DNA of 64,000 bases, taken from NCBI GenBank assembly GCA_035222895.1, contig JAVYIG010000899.1, positions 288,530 through 352,529 on the forward strand, written 5' to 3'. Within the stretch, counting starts at the first letter, position 1; every line of letters starts with the position of its first letter. Under the pieces are notes generated by a model, which searched no databases, had not been told where the DNA came from, and saw nothing but the letters and a program-made list of their open reading frames with translations. This stretch comes from Strongylocentrotus droebachiensis. Lineage: Eukaryota > Echinodermata > Echinoidea > Camarodonta > Strongylocentrotidae. Shown in pieces: positions 24,123 through 36,700 of this stretch. The position numbers and the translations under genes were made by a program.

Positions 24123-25292
24123 ACCACCACATCTCACCCCCTAATCGATTAGTAGTTTCCTACTCTAATATCGAAGATTTCAATAGCATACAGCCATTAA
24201 TCAAGTTTGTGTAATAAACTCATATCATTTTGTAATCATTGATTTGTTTACTTGTCTGTGAAGGGATATATTTTAACTCACAATGTCAATAGTTGATCAG
24301 TTAAGTCCATGTTTTATCTTTAAAGTTATTATGATATTAGAACGGTAACGTACATTATTTGGAATACCTTTTGATACGCCATTTAGTTTTTTCACATGCG
24401 CGACAATCAACCATGGCTTGGTTATGAGCAGGCATGTGTCCACTTTTTGTTCCTCACATATCTACCTGACGTTCTGATTGGTCAGGCATTTTATGACGCT
24501 CATTTAATAGTTTTAAACTGCCTTCGCTTGATATTGTTGAAAGTCTTTGCGACTGTGTTTAACACAATCGCAACGACTTCTACGGAATCATCTCAACTGC
24601 ATTTTTTGTTATCTTTCGTATTGGCCTCGAGATATCCTGTTAAAATTATGTAATTTTAATGTTTGTAAAAGGTATATGAAAATATTGCGGACGAGGCTGT
24701 TGAGCTCGCTAAAGTTAGATTTCTTGAAAATCTTTGCTATTGGCTTCTATGTAGATATTTCGTTTTTATCACTTTAATATGAAATTTGTAGCTCTTGATC
24801 TTTCTGCTGCTGTGTATATTTCTCATTCCCGTGATATTATCCTATTGGAATTATGTTCAGAATATGGTGAAATTGAGTTCTTAGCTGTTCCCGTTATTGA
24901 TTTAATAAATTCGGATGAATAAGAATAACAAAGCTTGTTCTTACGAAAACAATTATAAGTATTAACTTAATATGTTATACAGACCGCCAAACCGTTCCCT
25001 GATCCCAAACCGACCGATTATTTTCCATTCGGTTTAATGAAACATTTTGACCGATCTGATGTCGGTCTCTTTGTTTTGACTGCGGTATCACGATGCAGCC
25101 ATGCTTACCTTCTTTAGTAACTGTACCTTTAGTGGTTATTTGGGTTGTAGAGTTATATAGTCAGACGTGGTGGTGGGCGTTCGCAGGAGTTAAAAAGATA
25201 AATGATTAACATATACGTTACTTTATAATAGGGAAAAGTTTTCGTGCCATAACACACCAATAGAAAGAGAGAGGGGGTGAGGGGAAAATAAC
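24123..25292. other. No gene recognised
   Basis: AT-rich DNA. An 85-codon open frame at 24396-24653 has no recognised domain. Near 24,985-25,075 there are several GACCGA/TCGGT words resembling those at 58.6-59.2 kb. A GA-rich run lies near 25,260. Confidence 0.4.
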
Positions 25293-25626
25293 TTTGATTT
25301 GATTGATTTGATTTGGTTTATTTACCAACAGCAATAATTTTCATACAATAATTTACATATACATGTACAAGAAGAGAAACTATTGGTTGGTAAAAGGGGC
25401 CAGATAATAGCACATGTGCTAGTCGAGCCTAACCCCTTAAACAGCTAAACAAAGTATTTTGGTACAAATTAGTTTAGAGAACGTAATAAAACAAAAGATA
25501 ATGAATTTACTTTTACAATCGGTACTTAAAATAACACAACAAGAATCGGTACTCAACAATGTCTTACAATATACAAACTAATGATCTAAAATATGAATTA
25601 TGAATTGTGTACACTTGATATTTCAT

Positions 25627-27960
25627 TCATGACTTGTTCAACAAATGACTTGTAACAGAATTCCGAAACCTGTTTCTACACCTTGTCAATCTGACATCAA
25701 CAGGTAATCTATTCCCAAATTCACTGCCCACAAAAGCGATGAAAATTGACCTTGTGTCGTTCTTAATTTTGAAGGAGACGTAATTGTCCACCTTCTTTTT
25801 GTCTTGTGGAATAGCTATGATCTATAATGTCACAGTACTCTATCAAAATATGAGGCAAATTGTCATTTACTAGATCAAACATGAAAGTAGAAATGGATAT
25901 ATCATGTAAATTATACCCATTTAGGATTCGCAATCTTTTAAATAATGGATCTGAAGGAGTTCTCCATTCACTAAATGTTATAGCACGAGCTGCCATTTTC
26001 TGTGAATATAATATACTTCTTAAGCTAGTCTTATAGGTGCTTCCCCACACATCTATTCCGTAAGAAATGTGTGGTTGTATAAATGCTTTATATAATAATA
26101 TCAGAGTACGGCTAGAAACAAAATGTCGCAACCTAAATAGCACTCCAACTTTTTTTCTAATACACTGATTTACAAAACGAATATGACTATTCCAAGACAA
26201 ATGTCTATCAATGTGAACCCCAACAAAAGTGGCAACATCAACCTCTTTAATTTCCTCGCCAGCAATTTTTAGTTTACCATTTATACCTATTTTTGTCCTT
26301 CTACTACATATTATCATGAAACTGGTTTTCATTGAATTAATTTTAAGTTTGTTAGCAGTGCACCACTTATGTATCTTCTGTATAATTGTATTCACTTCAT
26401 TTACATCAATTTCACCCTGGTCAGCAGAAAAAATATGAAACAGGTTGGAGTCATCGGCAAACAGCCGAAAATTGAAATAAACAGTAACAGTTGGCAAATC
26501 ATTGATATAAATTAAAAACAGAGTTGGCCCCAATACTGATCCTTGTGGAACACCACATCTTATCTTTTTCCTTTCTGATAACGTTTGACCACACTGAACA
26601 AACTGAAATCTGTTACTGAGATAATCCTTAACACATTCTAGAGGTAACCCTCGAATTCCATAACTAGATAGTTTACCTAGTAATATCTTATGATTAATTG
26701 TGTCAAAGGCGTTTTTAAAGTCGGTGAACATACCCAGAGTTTTTTTTCCCTGATCTATAGATTTCAAAGTTGAATTTATCAAGTTGATCAAAGACAATTT
26801 AGTGCTATATTTCTTTCGGAATCCATATTGATGGTAATCGAATACATCATTTTTTTCTAGAAATTGTATTAATCTGATATTTATGAATTTTTCTAAAACT
26901 TTACCGATGACAGGTAAAACCGATATTAGTCTATAAATACCTGGATCTTCTCTTGGCCCTTTTTTGTGAAGGAGAGTAACCTTTGCAATCTTTATTTCAT
27001 CTGGAACCTTGCCAGTTTCTAATGGCAAGTTAAATATATATGCCAGTGGATGTGAAATATATGGAGCACTATCTTTAATTAATCGCACTGGAATGTTATC
27101 GTGACCACTAGCCTTTTTGGTATCAAGTAGCAGAACTTGACTCTTAACTTCAACTGCAGTTATTGGCTTCCAAAATAAATTACTTTTTACTAGACTGCAC
27201 TTATGCTATGTTCTTGAAGATTGCAGAAACTGTGAAATGATCGGACACATCAGATTGTATAATACCTGAATGAATTTCGGATATATTAATATTTGAATAT
27301 ATATGATCTAATAAAGTAGCGGACTCCTTTGTTACCCTTGTCGGTGATTTAATCAATTGATCCAAGCCTATGCATTGTAATGATGTCAGAAACTCTTCTA
27401 CTGTGTCTTCTTCACTCAAAGAATTAACATTGAAGTCACCCAAAAGTACACATTTATGTTTATCTACTCTTATTTCTTATAACACACTCAACAGATCATC
27501 TTGGAATTCGTTTACATTTGTATTAGGTTTTCTATAGATCATTCCAACTGTAACATTTACATTATCTGTAATATCAATATGCAACCAAAGGGATTCCGCA
27601 TGAATGACGCGATATTCAAGACGCAAGTACTTTAAAGATGTATTAATATATGTTCCAACTCCTCCCCCTCTTGAATCACCGGGGCGGCAATTTACTTCCA
27701 ACGAATATCCTTCCAAACTGAATATTGACTTGTTGTTTACTTTCCATACCTCAGACATACCAATAATATCAAACTTTGTACAAATGCATTCTTTAAACAA
27801 TAATTTAAACGATTCAAACATTTTAGACAAAGAACGGACATTAACGTGAGATTATTTTAGTGAGTTTGACTTATCAAATTTAAGAGCAGTATCAAATGAA
27901 TTAGGAGTCAATTTACGAGAGAAATTAGCGTATCGTACATTTTAAGGATGTTTAAAAGTG
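25627..27960 (-). pseudogene. Retrotransposon ORF2: endonuclease and reverse transcriptase
   Basis: The endonuclease part shows HVNVRSLSK, FDIIGMSEVW, RGGGVGTYIN, LLGDFNVNS, and LLDHIYSN ending at SDHFTVS. A TAA stop interrupts it near 27,478. The RT part runs from FWKPITAVEV and KKASGHDNIPV, through FTDFKNAFDTINH and CGVPQGSVLGP, to the catalytic FADD at 26450-26461. The C-terminus continues in another frame after a shift near 25,770 and ends at the stop 25627-25629 (GNRLPVDVR, FRNSVTSHLL). The endonuclease stops only about ten codons before the RT entry motif, so the ~150-200 residue linker usual for this family is missing. The element is therefore internally deleted as well as stopped and frameshifted, and cannot be autonomous. 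Confidence 0.85.
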
Positions 27961-27989
27961 TGCCCACATGGGGTGGTTGAAAAAATGCT

Positions 27990-28362
27990 TTATTCCATGA
28001 AATGTAGTTTAAAGTCCTTGTAATTAATATCGTTGAAGCCACTTTCAAAGAGGTCATCTGGTGAAGCAATGGTGACGTATTCATCATCTTTTTTCTTGCA
28101 TACTATATTTCCATTCTTCGTAGAAACACGCTTCACAGACCAAGACCTTTTTGTTGCCCTCAGGACTACGTATCGCATCGGAGTGAGGTCCTCATTGATG
28201 TAGACTCCCTCACATCCATCTTTTCTTTTCCGTAAGAGCGATCTCGCTGCCTCCTTTTGCATAAAGAAGATATTAAAGTCTTTTCCTATTCTTTTTTTCG
28301 TGCTCTACCAACATGGTCGAAACAGGCAATTACAGAGTTACACATATCTGCATCCATTACAC
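27990..28362 (-). pseudogene. Retrotransposon ORF1 fragment with FP-like C-terminal domain
   Basis: The 90-codon open part encodes RSLLRKRKDG, GVYINEDLTPMR, KNGNIVCKKKDDEYVTI and ASPDDL. This pattern is shared with the C-terminal domain of FP-type proteins found in ORF1 of many CR1/L2/Jockey-like elements. Upstream, DADMCNSVIACFDHVGR continues the homology in another frame, with a one-base shift in an A run near 28,295. In intact elements this protein is thought to bind the element RNA. Confidence 0.6.
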
Positions 28363-28599
28363 AACATATGCGAAACCTGATGTAATTTCTATGAAATATT
28401 TTACTCTCCATATTAAAAAAAAGAAAATATAAAAGTTATATGCATTAATATGGAACTGTAAATCCATATTCAAGATTTCTGCGCTCAATTTACATGGCTA
28501 CCAGTTGTTGTTGGGCATTGTAAATGACATATAACAAGTGTGATTTTCTTTTGAAAGAAGCTAACAGAGGCAATACCCACACGACGTCCAGAGATCTTA

Positions 28600-28920
28600 A
28601 ATCCTGGTTCTTCTTGGAGTTGTGCCTGGTTTGGTTCCCGGTGTTGTACCCGATGGTGTACCTGATGTTGTTCATGGTGTCGTTGCAGGTGCTGTACCTG
28701 GTGTTGTACCCGGTGTTTTTCCAGGTGTAGTTCCCAGTGATGTTTCATATGTTGTACCTGGTGTTGTTTCCGGTGTTTGCCTGACGTTGACGTAATACAG
28801 GTAACCGTGTAGGGTCGACTACGACACTAGTACTAGACTTCGTAATCGGGACAACGAGGTCTGCCAAGATGATTTCTACATAGAAGACTGCCATTCCCAC
28901 ATGGACCATCAAGGCGGAGG
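28600..28920 (-). pseudogene. Mucin WxxW (CysD) C-terminal half plus Thr/Pro repeats
   Basis: On the minus strand, CGNGSLLCRNHLGRPRCPDY ending in EV, with in-frame stops just after, matches the end of a Mucin2_WxxW (CysD) domain (pattern GLxCxN...PC.DY.VRY.C). It continues as RPYTVTCITSTSG and then Thr/Pro/Gly repeats (TPETTPGTT, GKTPGTTPGT) in shifting frames. The WxxW half is not found upstream. It resembles the copies at 39.6-40.2, 45.5 and 46.6-47.0 kb but is more decayed. WxxW domains are disulfide-bonded extracellular modules that alternate with O-glycosylated PTS regions in gel-forming mucins. Confidence 0.65.
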
Positions 28921-28929
28921 GAGGATGTT

Positions 28930-29640
28930 TCGTTGAAGAAACTGATTTTCATTATGTTCTTTAATTTACAGAAACCGTTACATAATTCAGTTGTCGATGT
29001 GTACTTCTGTGCCAATAATGTAAAAACGAGCAAAGCACTATAGGCAACATCCTGCTATGTTTGCCTGCTATTTTTGTGTGTCAATATGGGGACAGTCAAT
29101 TACTATTTCGACAGTATATCCTGCCAAAAAGTGAGTACAGCTTGGTGTGAATGAAGTATCAGAATGATTTATGCAGATATGAATTTATTGGATGTTTAAT
29201 TATTTGTTCTTAACGAAATAGAGTTTCGCTCAATGAGAGTGTATATGTGTAAAGTAAATAGTCTTGTGTGCAGACCTTTTGATAGAAGGTATATATTTGA
29301 CATGTATTTGACGTATTGCTAAGAATAAACAGTATATCAATATTCAAGTGCAATATTTTCAGGGTTAATCGTAGCATTCGGATATTTATAAATTCCAAGA
29401 AAAAGCTGATTTGGTGGTTTATTTATGGCCATATTGACAGACTTAACATTAATGGTCAGAATTAATCCAACAATTCAATTTCTCAATAATAACCTCGGAT
29501 GTGATAGGAAAGATCACGGATGAAAGTAACCTAAAGTTCAAGCGAAGTTGTGCTAAGTCCAGATTCAGGAGATTCGGCAAGGCGACTGACCTACTGATTT
29601 TTGAGGGCCGAAGTAGGGCGGAGGCACAGAACTCCACCGA
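28930..29640. other. No gene recognised
   Basis: AT-rich DNA between the mucin fragment and the BEL/Pao fragment. No terminal repeat of the BEL element is visible. Confidence 0.4.
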
Positions 29641-29649
29641 GAGGTATGA

Positions 29650-30750
29650 GCAGGCATACCTATAAATGCAAGATGCTCATGGCTCAGATATCACTCAGGA
29701 AGACAGCTGAGGAGGCAGAAAATAGACACCCAGAAGCTACCAAGGTTCTTAAAGATTGTGTCTACATGGATAACATCTGTGAGTCACTAACATACCTACC
29801 TACAGCCAAGAGACTCACAGAGATTGGCAAGATGCTGTCTGAGGGATGATTTAAAACCAAAGGACGGTTGTCAAATAAACCTTTGACAGGAGGTACGCAT
29901 AAGCAAGGAGAGATGAGGATCCGTGTAGCTCTTGCTGAGGAGAAGGTACTAGGAGCTGTATGGGAAAACAAAAATGTTGTCTCCTACAGAGTCAACTTAG
30001 ATCTGCAAGATTACTCTGAGTGTAAACCAGAAATAGAATGGAGCCTTAGCAAGAGAAGGATCTTGGGCCAGTTAGCACGAGTATTTGACCAACTCGGCTT
30101 TGCAGCAGCCTTCCAGATTTGTGCCAAGATTGGGATGCAAAGACTTTGGGAAAAGGGCTTGGACTGGGATGAGATGCTGCCAGAAGTAGACCAGAAGTGG
30201 TTAGCCTTTTTCAAGGAGATGAAGGAGTTTGATGAGGTTAAGCTTGAAAAAAGACTCACACCATCAACAACGGTTATCAATCATCTCATGCTGTGTATAT
30301 TTGCAGATGCATCCCAGGATGCTTTTGGAGCATGTGTGTATCTGAGCTGGCAGCTTGAGAACGGTAATTATGATGTCAGATTTGTAATGGCCAAGTCCAG
30401 AGTTGCCCAATTGAAGAAGATGGCCATACCCAGATTGGAACTACAAGCATCAGTTATGGCTACACGACTCTTCACCATTGTCATTGTCATCTGTTCATGA
30501 CAGATAACCAGATTGTTCTATCGTGGGTACTGAGTCAGATAAAACGCTTTAAGACGTTTGTAACAGGGAGAATTGCAGAGGTTCAAAATCAGTCTGATTC
30601 TGCCCAGTGGAGATATGTTCCAGGTGATCAGAACCCTGCCGATGATGTGTCAAGAGGTCTGCCAGCATCAAAGTTGGCACACAGATGGCAGCATGGCCAA
30701 GAGTTCCTGTACTCTCCAGAAAGTGAATGGCCTAAAGATCGGAGAGCAGT
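29650..30750 (+). pseudogene. BEL/Pao LTR-retrotransposon pol fragment
   Basis: The fragment begins in the reverse transcriptase: SLRKTAEEAENRHPEA, then VYMDN in place of the usual YVDD, and a TGA stop near 29,848. It continues into the region typical of BEL/Pao pol (peptidase A17 neighbourhood): SKRRILGQLARVFDQLGF, KIGMQRLWEKGLDWDEMLP, IFADASQDAFGACVYL, AKSRVAQLKKMAIPRLELQ. After a frameshift near 30,495 comes an RNase H-like end: MTDNQIVLSWV, WRYVPGDQNPADDVSRG. It stops abruptly at about 30,750, where mucin-like repeat DNA starts. No LTR, protease or integrase is present. It is a dead fragment of a retroelement. Confidence 0.85.
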
Positions 30751-30755
30751 CCTGT

Positions 30756-33700
30756 ACTTGAAATGTATGTCAACTACGGCGTGTAATATGGATGGATAAA
30801 TAAGCCAGAATTGCGGTCTTGAAAATACCCAAGAACGAGATGAAGGAGAGCAGATGCTCAGCACATCCCACGATTTCCCGATGATTGTGCTTTTCCCACA
30901 GACGTGGAATGTCGAACGGCTGAATCGCACATCTTCTCTAATTACTTGAGAAGTATGTCAACTACTGCGTATAATATGGATGGATTGATAAACCAGAATT
31001 GCGGTCATGAAAATGACAAAGAAGGAGATGAAGAGAGCTACTTGAAGATGCTCAGCACATCCCAGGATCTCCCGATGATTGGGCTTTCCCCAGAGACTAG
31101 GAATGTCGAACGGCGGATACCCACATCTTCTCCAATTACCTGAGAAATATGTCAATTACTGCGTGTGATATGGATGGATTAATAAGCCAGAATTGTGGTC
31201 TTGGAAATGAACAAGAACGAGATGAAAGACAGCTACTTGAAGATGCTGAGCACTTTCCAAGACCTCCCTGATGTTTCTGCTTTCTCCAAAGACGTGGAAT
31301 GTCGAACGGCTGAATCGCACATCTTCTCCAATATCTTGAGAAGTATGTCAACTACTGCGTTTAATATGGATGGCTTAATAAACCAGAATTGCGGTCTTGA
31401 AAATGACAAAGAAGGAGATGAAGAGAGCAACTTGAAGATGCAAAGAAAATCCCAGGATCCCCCGATGATTGGGCAGTCCTGTACTTGAAATGTATGTCAA
31501 CTACGGCGTGTAATATGGATGGATAAATAAGCCAGAATTGCGGTCTTGAAAATAACCAAGAACGAGATGAAGGAGAGCAGATGCTCAGCACATCCCACGA
31601 TTTCCCGATGATTGTGCTTTTCCCACAGACGTGGAATGTTGAACGGCGGAAACGCACATCTTCTCCAATTACCTGAGAAGTATGTCAATTACTTCGTGTG
31701 ATATGGATGGACGAACCAGAATTCCGGTCTTAGAAATGACTAGGATGGAGATGAAGTAGAGCTACTTTAAGATGCTAAGCACATCCCAGGATCCCCCGAT
31801 AATTGGGCTTTCCCCAAAGACGTGAAATGTCGAACGGCTGATACGCACATCTTCTCCAATTACCTGAGAAATATGTCAATTACTGCGTGTGATATGGATG
31901 GATTAATAAGCCAGAATTGCGGTCTTGGAAATGAACAAAAACGAGATGAAGAGAGCAACTTGAAGATGCAAAGAAAATCCCAGGATCCCCCGATGATTGG
32001 GCAGTCCTGTACTTGAAATGTATGTCAACTACGGCGTGTAATATGGATGGATAAATAAGCCAGAATTGCGGTCTTGAAAATAACCAAGAACGAGATGAAG
32101 GAGAGCAGATGCTCAGCACATCCCACGATTTCCCGATGATTGTGCTTTTCCCACAGACGTGGAATGTTGAACGGCGGAAACGCACATCTTCTCCAATTAC
32201 CTGAGAAGTATGTCAATTACTTCGTGTGATATGGATGGACGAACCAGAATTCCGGTCTTAGAAATGACTAGGATGGAGATGAAGTAGAGCTACTTTAAGA
32301 TGCTCAGCACATCCCAGGATCCCCCGATAATTGGGCTTTCCCCAAAGACGTGGAATGTCGAACGGCTGATACGCACATCTTCTCCAATTACCTGAGAAAT
32401 ATGTCAATTACTGCGTGTGATATGGATGGATTAATAAGCCAGAATTGCGGTCTTGGAAATGAACAAGAACGAGATGAAAGACAGCTACTTGAAGATGCTG
32501 AGCACTTTCCAAGACCTCCCTGATGTTTCTGCTTTCTCCAAAGACGTGGAATGTCGAACGGCTGAATCGCACATCTTCTCCAATAACTTGAGAAGTATGT
32601 CAACTACTGCGTTTAATATGGATGGCTTAATAAACCAGAATTGCGGTCTTGAAAATGACAAAGAAGGAGATGAAGAGAGCAACTTGAAGATGCAAAGAAA
32701 ATCCCAGGATCCCCCGATGATTGGGCAGTCCTGTACTTGAAATGTATGTCAACTACGGCGTGTAATATGGATGGATAAATAAGCCAGAATTGCGGTCTTG
32801 AAAATAACCAAGAACGAGATGAAGGAGAGCAGATGCTCAGCACATCCCACGATTTCCCGATGATTGTGCTTTTCCCACAGACGTGGAATGTTGAACAGCG
32901 GAAACGCACATCTTCTCCAATTACTTGAGAAGTATGTCAATTACTTCGTGTGATATGGATGGACGAACCAGAATTCCGGTCTTAGAAATGACTAGGATGG
33001 AGATGAAGTAGAGCTACTTTAAGATGCTCAGCACATCCCAGAATCCCCCGATAATTGGGCTTTCCCCAAAGATGTGAAATGTCGAACGGCTGATACGCAC
33101 ATCTTCTCCAATTACCTGAGAAATATGTCAATTACTGCGTGTGATATGGATGGATTAATAGGCCAGAATTGCGGTCTTGGAAATGAACAAGAACGAGATG
33201 AAAGACAGCTACTTGAAGATGCTGAGCACTTTCCAAGACCTCCCTGATCTTTCTTCTTTCTCCAAAGACGTGGAATGTCGAACGGCTGAATCGCACATCT
33301 TCTCCAATAACTTGAGAAGTATGTCAACTACTGCGTTTAATATGGATGGCTTAATAAACCAGAATTGCGGTCTTGAAAATGACAAAGAAGGAGATGAAGA
33401 GAGCAACTTGAAGATGCAAAGAAAATCCCAGGATCCCCCGATGATTGGGCAGTCCTGTACTTGAAATGTATGTCAACTACGGCGTGTAATATGGATGGAT
33501 AAATAAGCCAGAATTGCGGTCTTGAAAATAACCAAGAACGAGATGAAGGAGAGCAGATGCTCAGCACATCCCACGATTTCCCGATGATTGTGCTTTTCCC
33601 ACAGACGTGGAATGTCGAACGGCTGAATCGCACATCTTCTCCAATTACTTGAGAAGTATGTCAACTACTGCGTATAATATGGATTGATTAATAAACCAGA

Positions 33701-36700
33701 ATTGCGGTCATGAAAATGACAAAGAAGGAGATGAAGAGAGCTACTTGAAGATGCTCAGCACATCCCAGGATCTCCCGATGATTGGGCTTTCCCCAGAGAC
33801 TAGGAATGTCGAACGGCGGATACCCACATCTTATCCAATTACCTGAGAAATATGTCAATTACTGCGTGTGATATGGATGGATTAATAAGCCAGAATTGCG
33901 GTCTTGGAAATGTACAAGAACGAGATGAAAGACAGCTACTTGAAGATGCTGAGCACTTTCCAAGACCTCCCTGATGTTTCTGCTTTCTCCAAAGACGTGG
34001 AATGTCGAACGGCTGAATCGCACATCTTCTCCAATAACTTGAGAAGTATGTCAACTACTGCGTTTAATATGGATGGCTAAATAAACCAGAATTGCGGTCT
34101 TGAAAATGACAAAGAAAGAGATGAAGAGAGCAACTTGAAGATGCAAAGAAAATCCCAGGATCCCCCGATGATTGGGCAGTCCTGTACTTGAAATGTATGT
34201 CAACTACGGCGTGTAATATGGATGGATAAATAAGCCAGAATTGCGGTCTTGAAAATAACCAAGAACGAGATGAAGGAGAGCAGATGCTCAGCACATCCCA
34301 CGATTTCCCGATGATTGTGCTTTTCCCACAGACGTGGAATGTTGAACGGCGGAAACGCACATCTTCTCCAATTACCTGAGAAGTATGTCAATTACTTCGT
34401 GTGATATGGATGGACGAACCAGAATTCCGGTCTTAGAAATGACTAGGATGGAGATGAAGTAGAGCTACTTTAAGATGCTCAGCACATCCCAGGATCCCCC
34501 GATAATTGGGCTTTCCCCAAAGACGTGAAATGTCGAACGGCTGATACGCACATCTTCTCCAATTACTTGAGAAGTATGTTAATTACTGCGTGTGATATGG
34601 ATGGATTAACCAGAATTCCGGTCTAGGATATGACCATGATGGAGATGAAGTAGAGCTACTTGAAGATGCTCAGCACATCCCAGGATCCCCCAATTATTGG
34701 GCTTTTCCCACAGACGTGGAATGTCGAACGACTGAATCGCACATCTTCTCCAATTACTTGAGAAGTATGTCAACTACTGCGTATAATATGGATGGATTAA
34801 TAAACCAGAATTGCGGTCATGAAAATGACAAAGAAGGAGATGAAGAGAGCTACTTAAAGATGCTCAGCACATCCCAGGATCCCCCAATTATTGGGCTTTT
34901 CCCACAGACGTGGAATGTCGAACGACTGAATCGCACATCTTCTCCAATTACTTGAGAAGTATGTCAACTACTGCGTATAATATGGATGGATTAATAAACC
35001 AGAATTGCGGTCATGAAAATGACAAAGAAGGAGATGAAGAGAGCTACTTGAAGATGCTCAGCACATCCCAGGATCTCCCGACGATTGGGCTTTCCCTAGA
35101 GACTAGGAATGTTGAACGGCGGATACCCACATCTTCTCCAATTACCTGAGAAATATGTCAATTACTGCGTGTGATATGGATGGATTAATAAGCCAGAATT
35201 GCGGTCTTGGAAATGAACAAGAACGAGATGAAAGACAGCTACTTGAAGATGCTGAGCACTTTCCAAGACCTCCCTGATGTTTCTGCTTTCTCCAAAGACG
35301 TGGAATGTCGAACGGCTGAATCGCACATCTTCTCCAATAACTTGAGAAGTATGTCAACTACTGCATTTAATATGGATGGCTTAATAAACCAGAATTGCGG
35401 TCTTGAAAATGACAAAGAAGGAGATGAAGAGAGCAACTTGAAGATGCAAAGAAAATCCCAGGATCCCCCGATGATTGGGCAGTCCTGTACTTGAAATGTA
35501 TGTCAACTACGGCGTGTAATATGGATGGATAAATAAGCCAGAATTGCGGTCTTGAAAATAACCAAGAACGAGATGAAGGAGAGCAGATGCTCAGCACATC
35601 CCACGATTTCCCGATGATTGTGCTTTTCCAAAAGACGTGGAATGTCGAACGGCTGAATCGCACATCTTCTCCAATTACTTGAGAAGTATGTCAACTACTG
35701 CGTATAATATGGATGGATTAATAAACCAGAATTGCGGTCATGAAAATGACAAAGAAGGAGATGAAGAGAGCTACTTGAAGATGCTCAGCACATCCCAGGA
35801 TCTCCCGATGATTGGGCTTTCCCCAGAGACTAGGAATGTCGAACGGCGGATACCCACATCTTCTCCAATTACCTGAGAAATATGTCAATTACTGCGTGTG
35901 ATATGGATGGATTAATAAGCCAGAATTGCGGTCTTGGAAATGAACAAGAACGAGATGAAAGACAGCTACTTGAAGATGCTGAGCACTTTCCAAGACCTCC
36001 CTGATGTTTCTGCTTTCTCCAAAGACGTGGAATGTCGAACGGCTGAATCGCACATCTTCTCCAATAACTTGAGAAGTATGTCAACTACTGCGTTTAATAT
36101 GGATGGCTTAATAAACCAGAATTGCGGTCTTGAAAATGACAAAGAAGGAGATGAAGAGAGCAACTTGAAGATGCAAAGAAAATCCCAGGATCCCCCGATG
36201 ATTGGGCAGTCCTGTACTTGAAATGTATGTCAACTACGGCGTGTAATATGGATGGATAAATAAGCCAGAATTGCGGTCTTGAAAATAACCAAGAACGAGA
36301 TGAAGGAGAGCAGATGCTCAGCACATCCCACGATTTCCCGATGATTGTGCTTTTCCCACAGACGTGGAATGTTGAACGGCGGAAACGCACATCTTCTCCA
36401 ATTACCTGAGAAGTATGTCAATTACTTCGTGTGATATGGATGGACGAACCAGAATTCCGGTCTTAGAAATGACTAGGATGGAGATGAAGTAGAGCTACTT
36501 TAAGATGCTCAGCACATCCCAGGATCCCCCGATAATTGGGCTTTCCCCAAAGACGTGAAATGTCGAACGGCTGATACGCACATCTTCTCCAATTACTTGA
36601 AAAGTATGTTAATAACTGCGTGTGATATGGATGGATTAACCAGAATTCCGGTCTAGGATATGACCATGATGGAGATGAAGTAGAGCTACTTGAAGATGCT

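Larger units (their letters stand above)
25293..28365 (-). mobile_element. CR1/L2-like non-LTR retrotransposon
   Basis: Read on the minus strand, the element has an ORF1-like FP domain (28362-27990), an APE endonuclease (about 27860-27201), a reverse transcriptase (about 27180-25627) and a 3' region. The 3' region ends in a short (AAATC)-type tail at about 25315-25293. The 3' microsatellite tail and the motif set fit the CR1/L2 side of the non-LTR tree; exact clade needs a tree. The element is 5'-truncated or very diverged upstream of 28365. It lies directly beside a mucin exon fragment on the same strand. Confidence 0.85.

Noticed and set aside
31136-36421. Recurrent 60-100 residue minus-strand frames (MTYFS..., MRFRRSTFHVC...) as a tandem small-protein family
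   Set aside because: They are antisense readings of the WxxW-exon repeat; their conservation follows from DNA unit identity, and the frames end wherever the unit happens to supply a stop.
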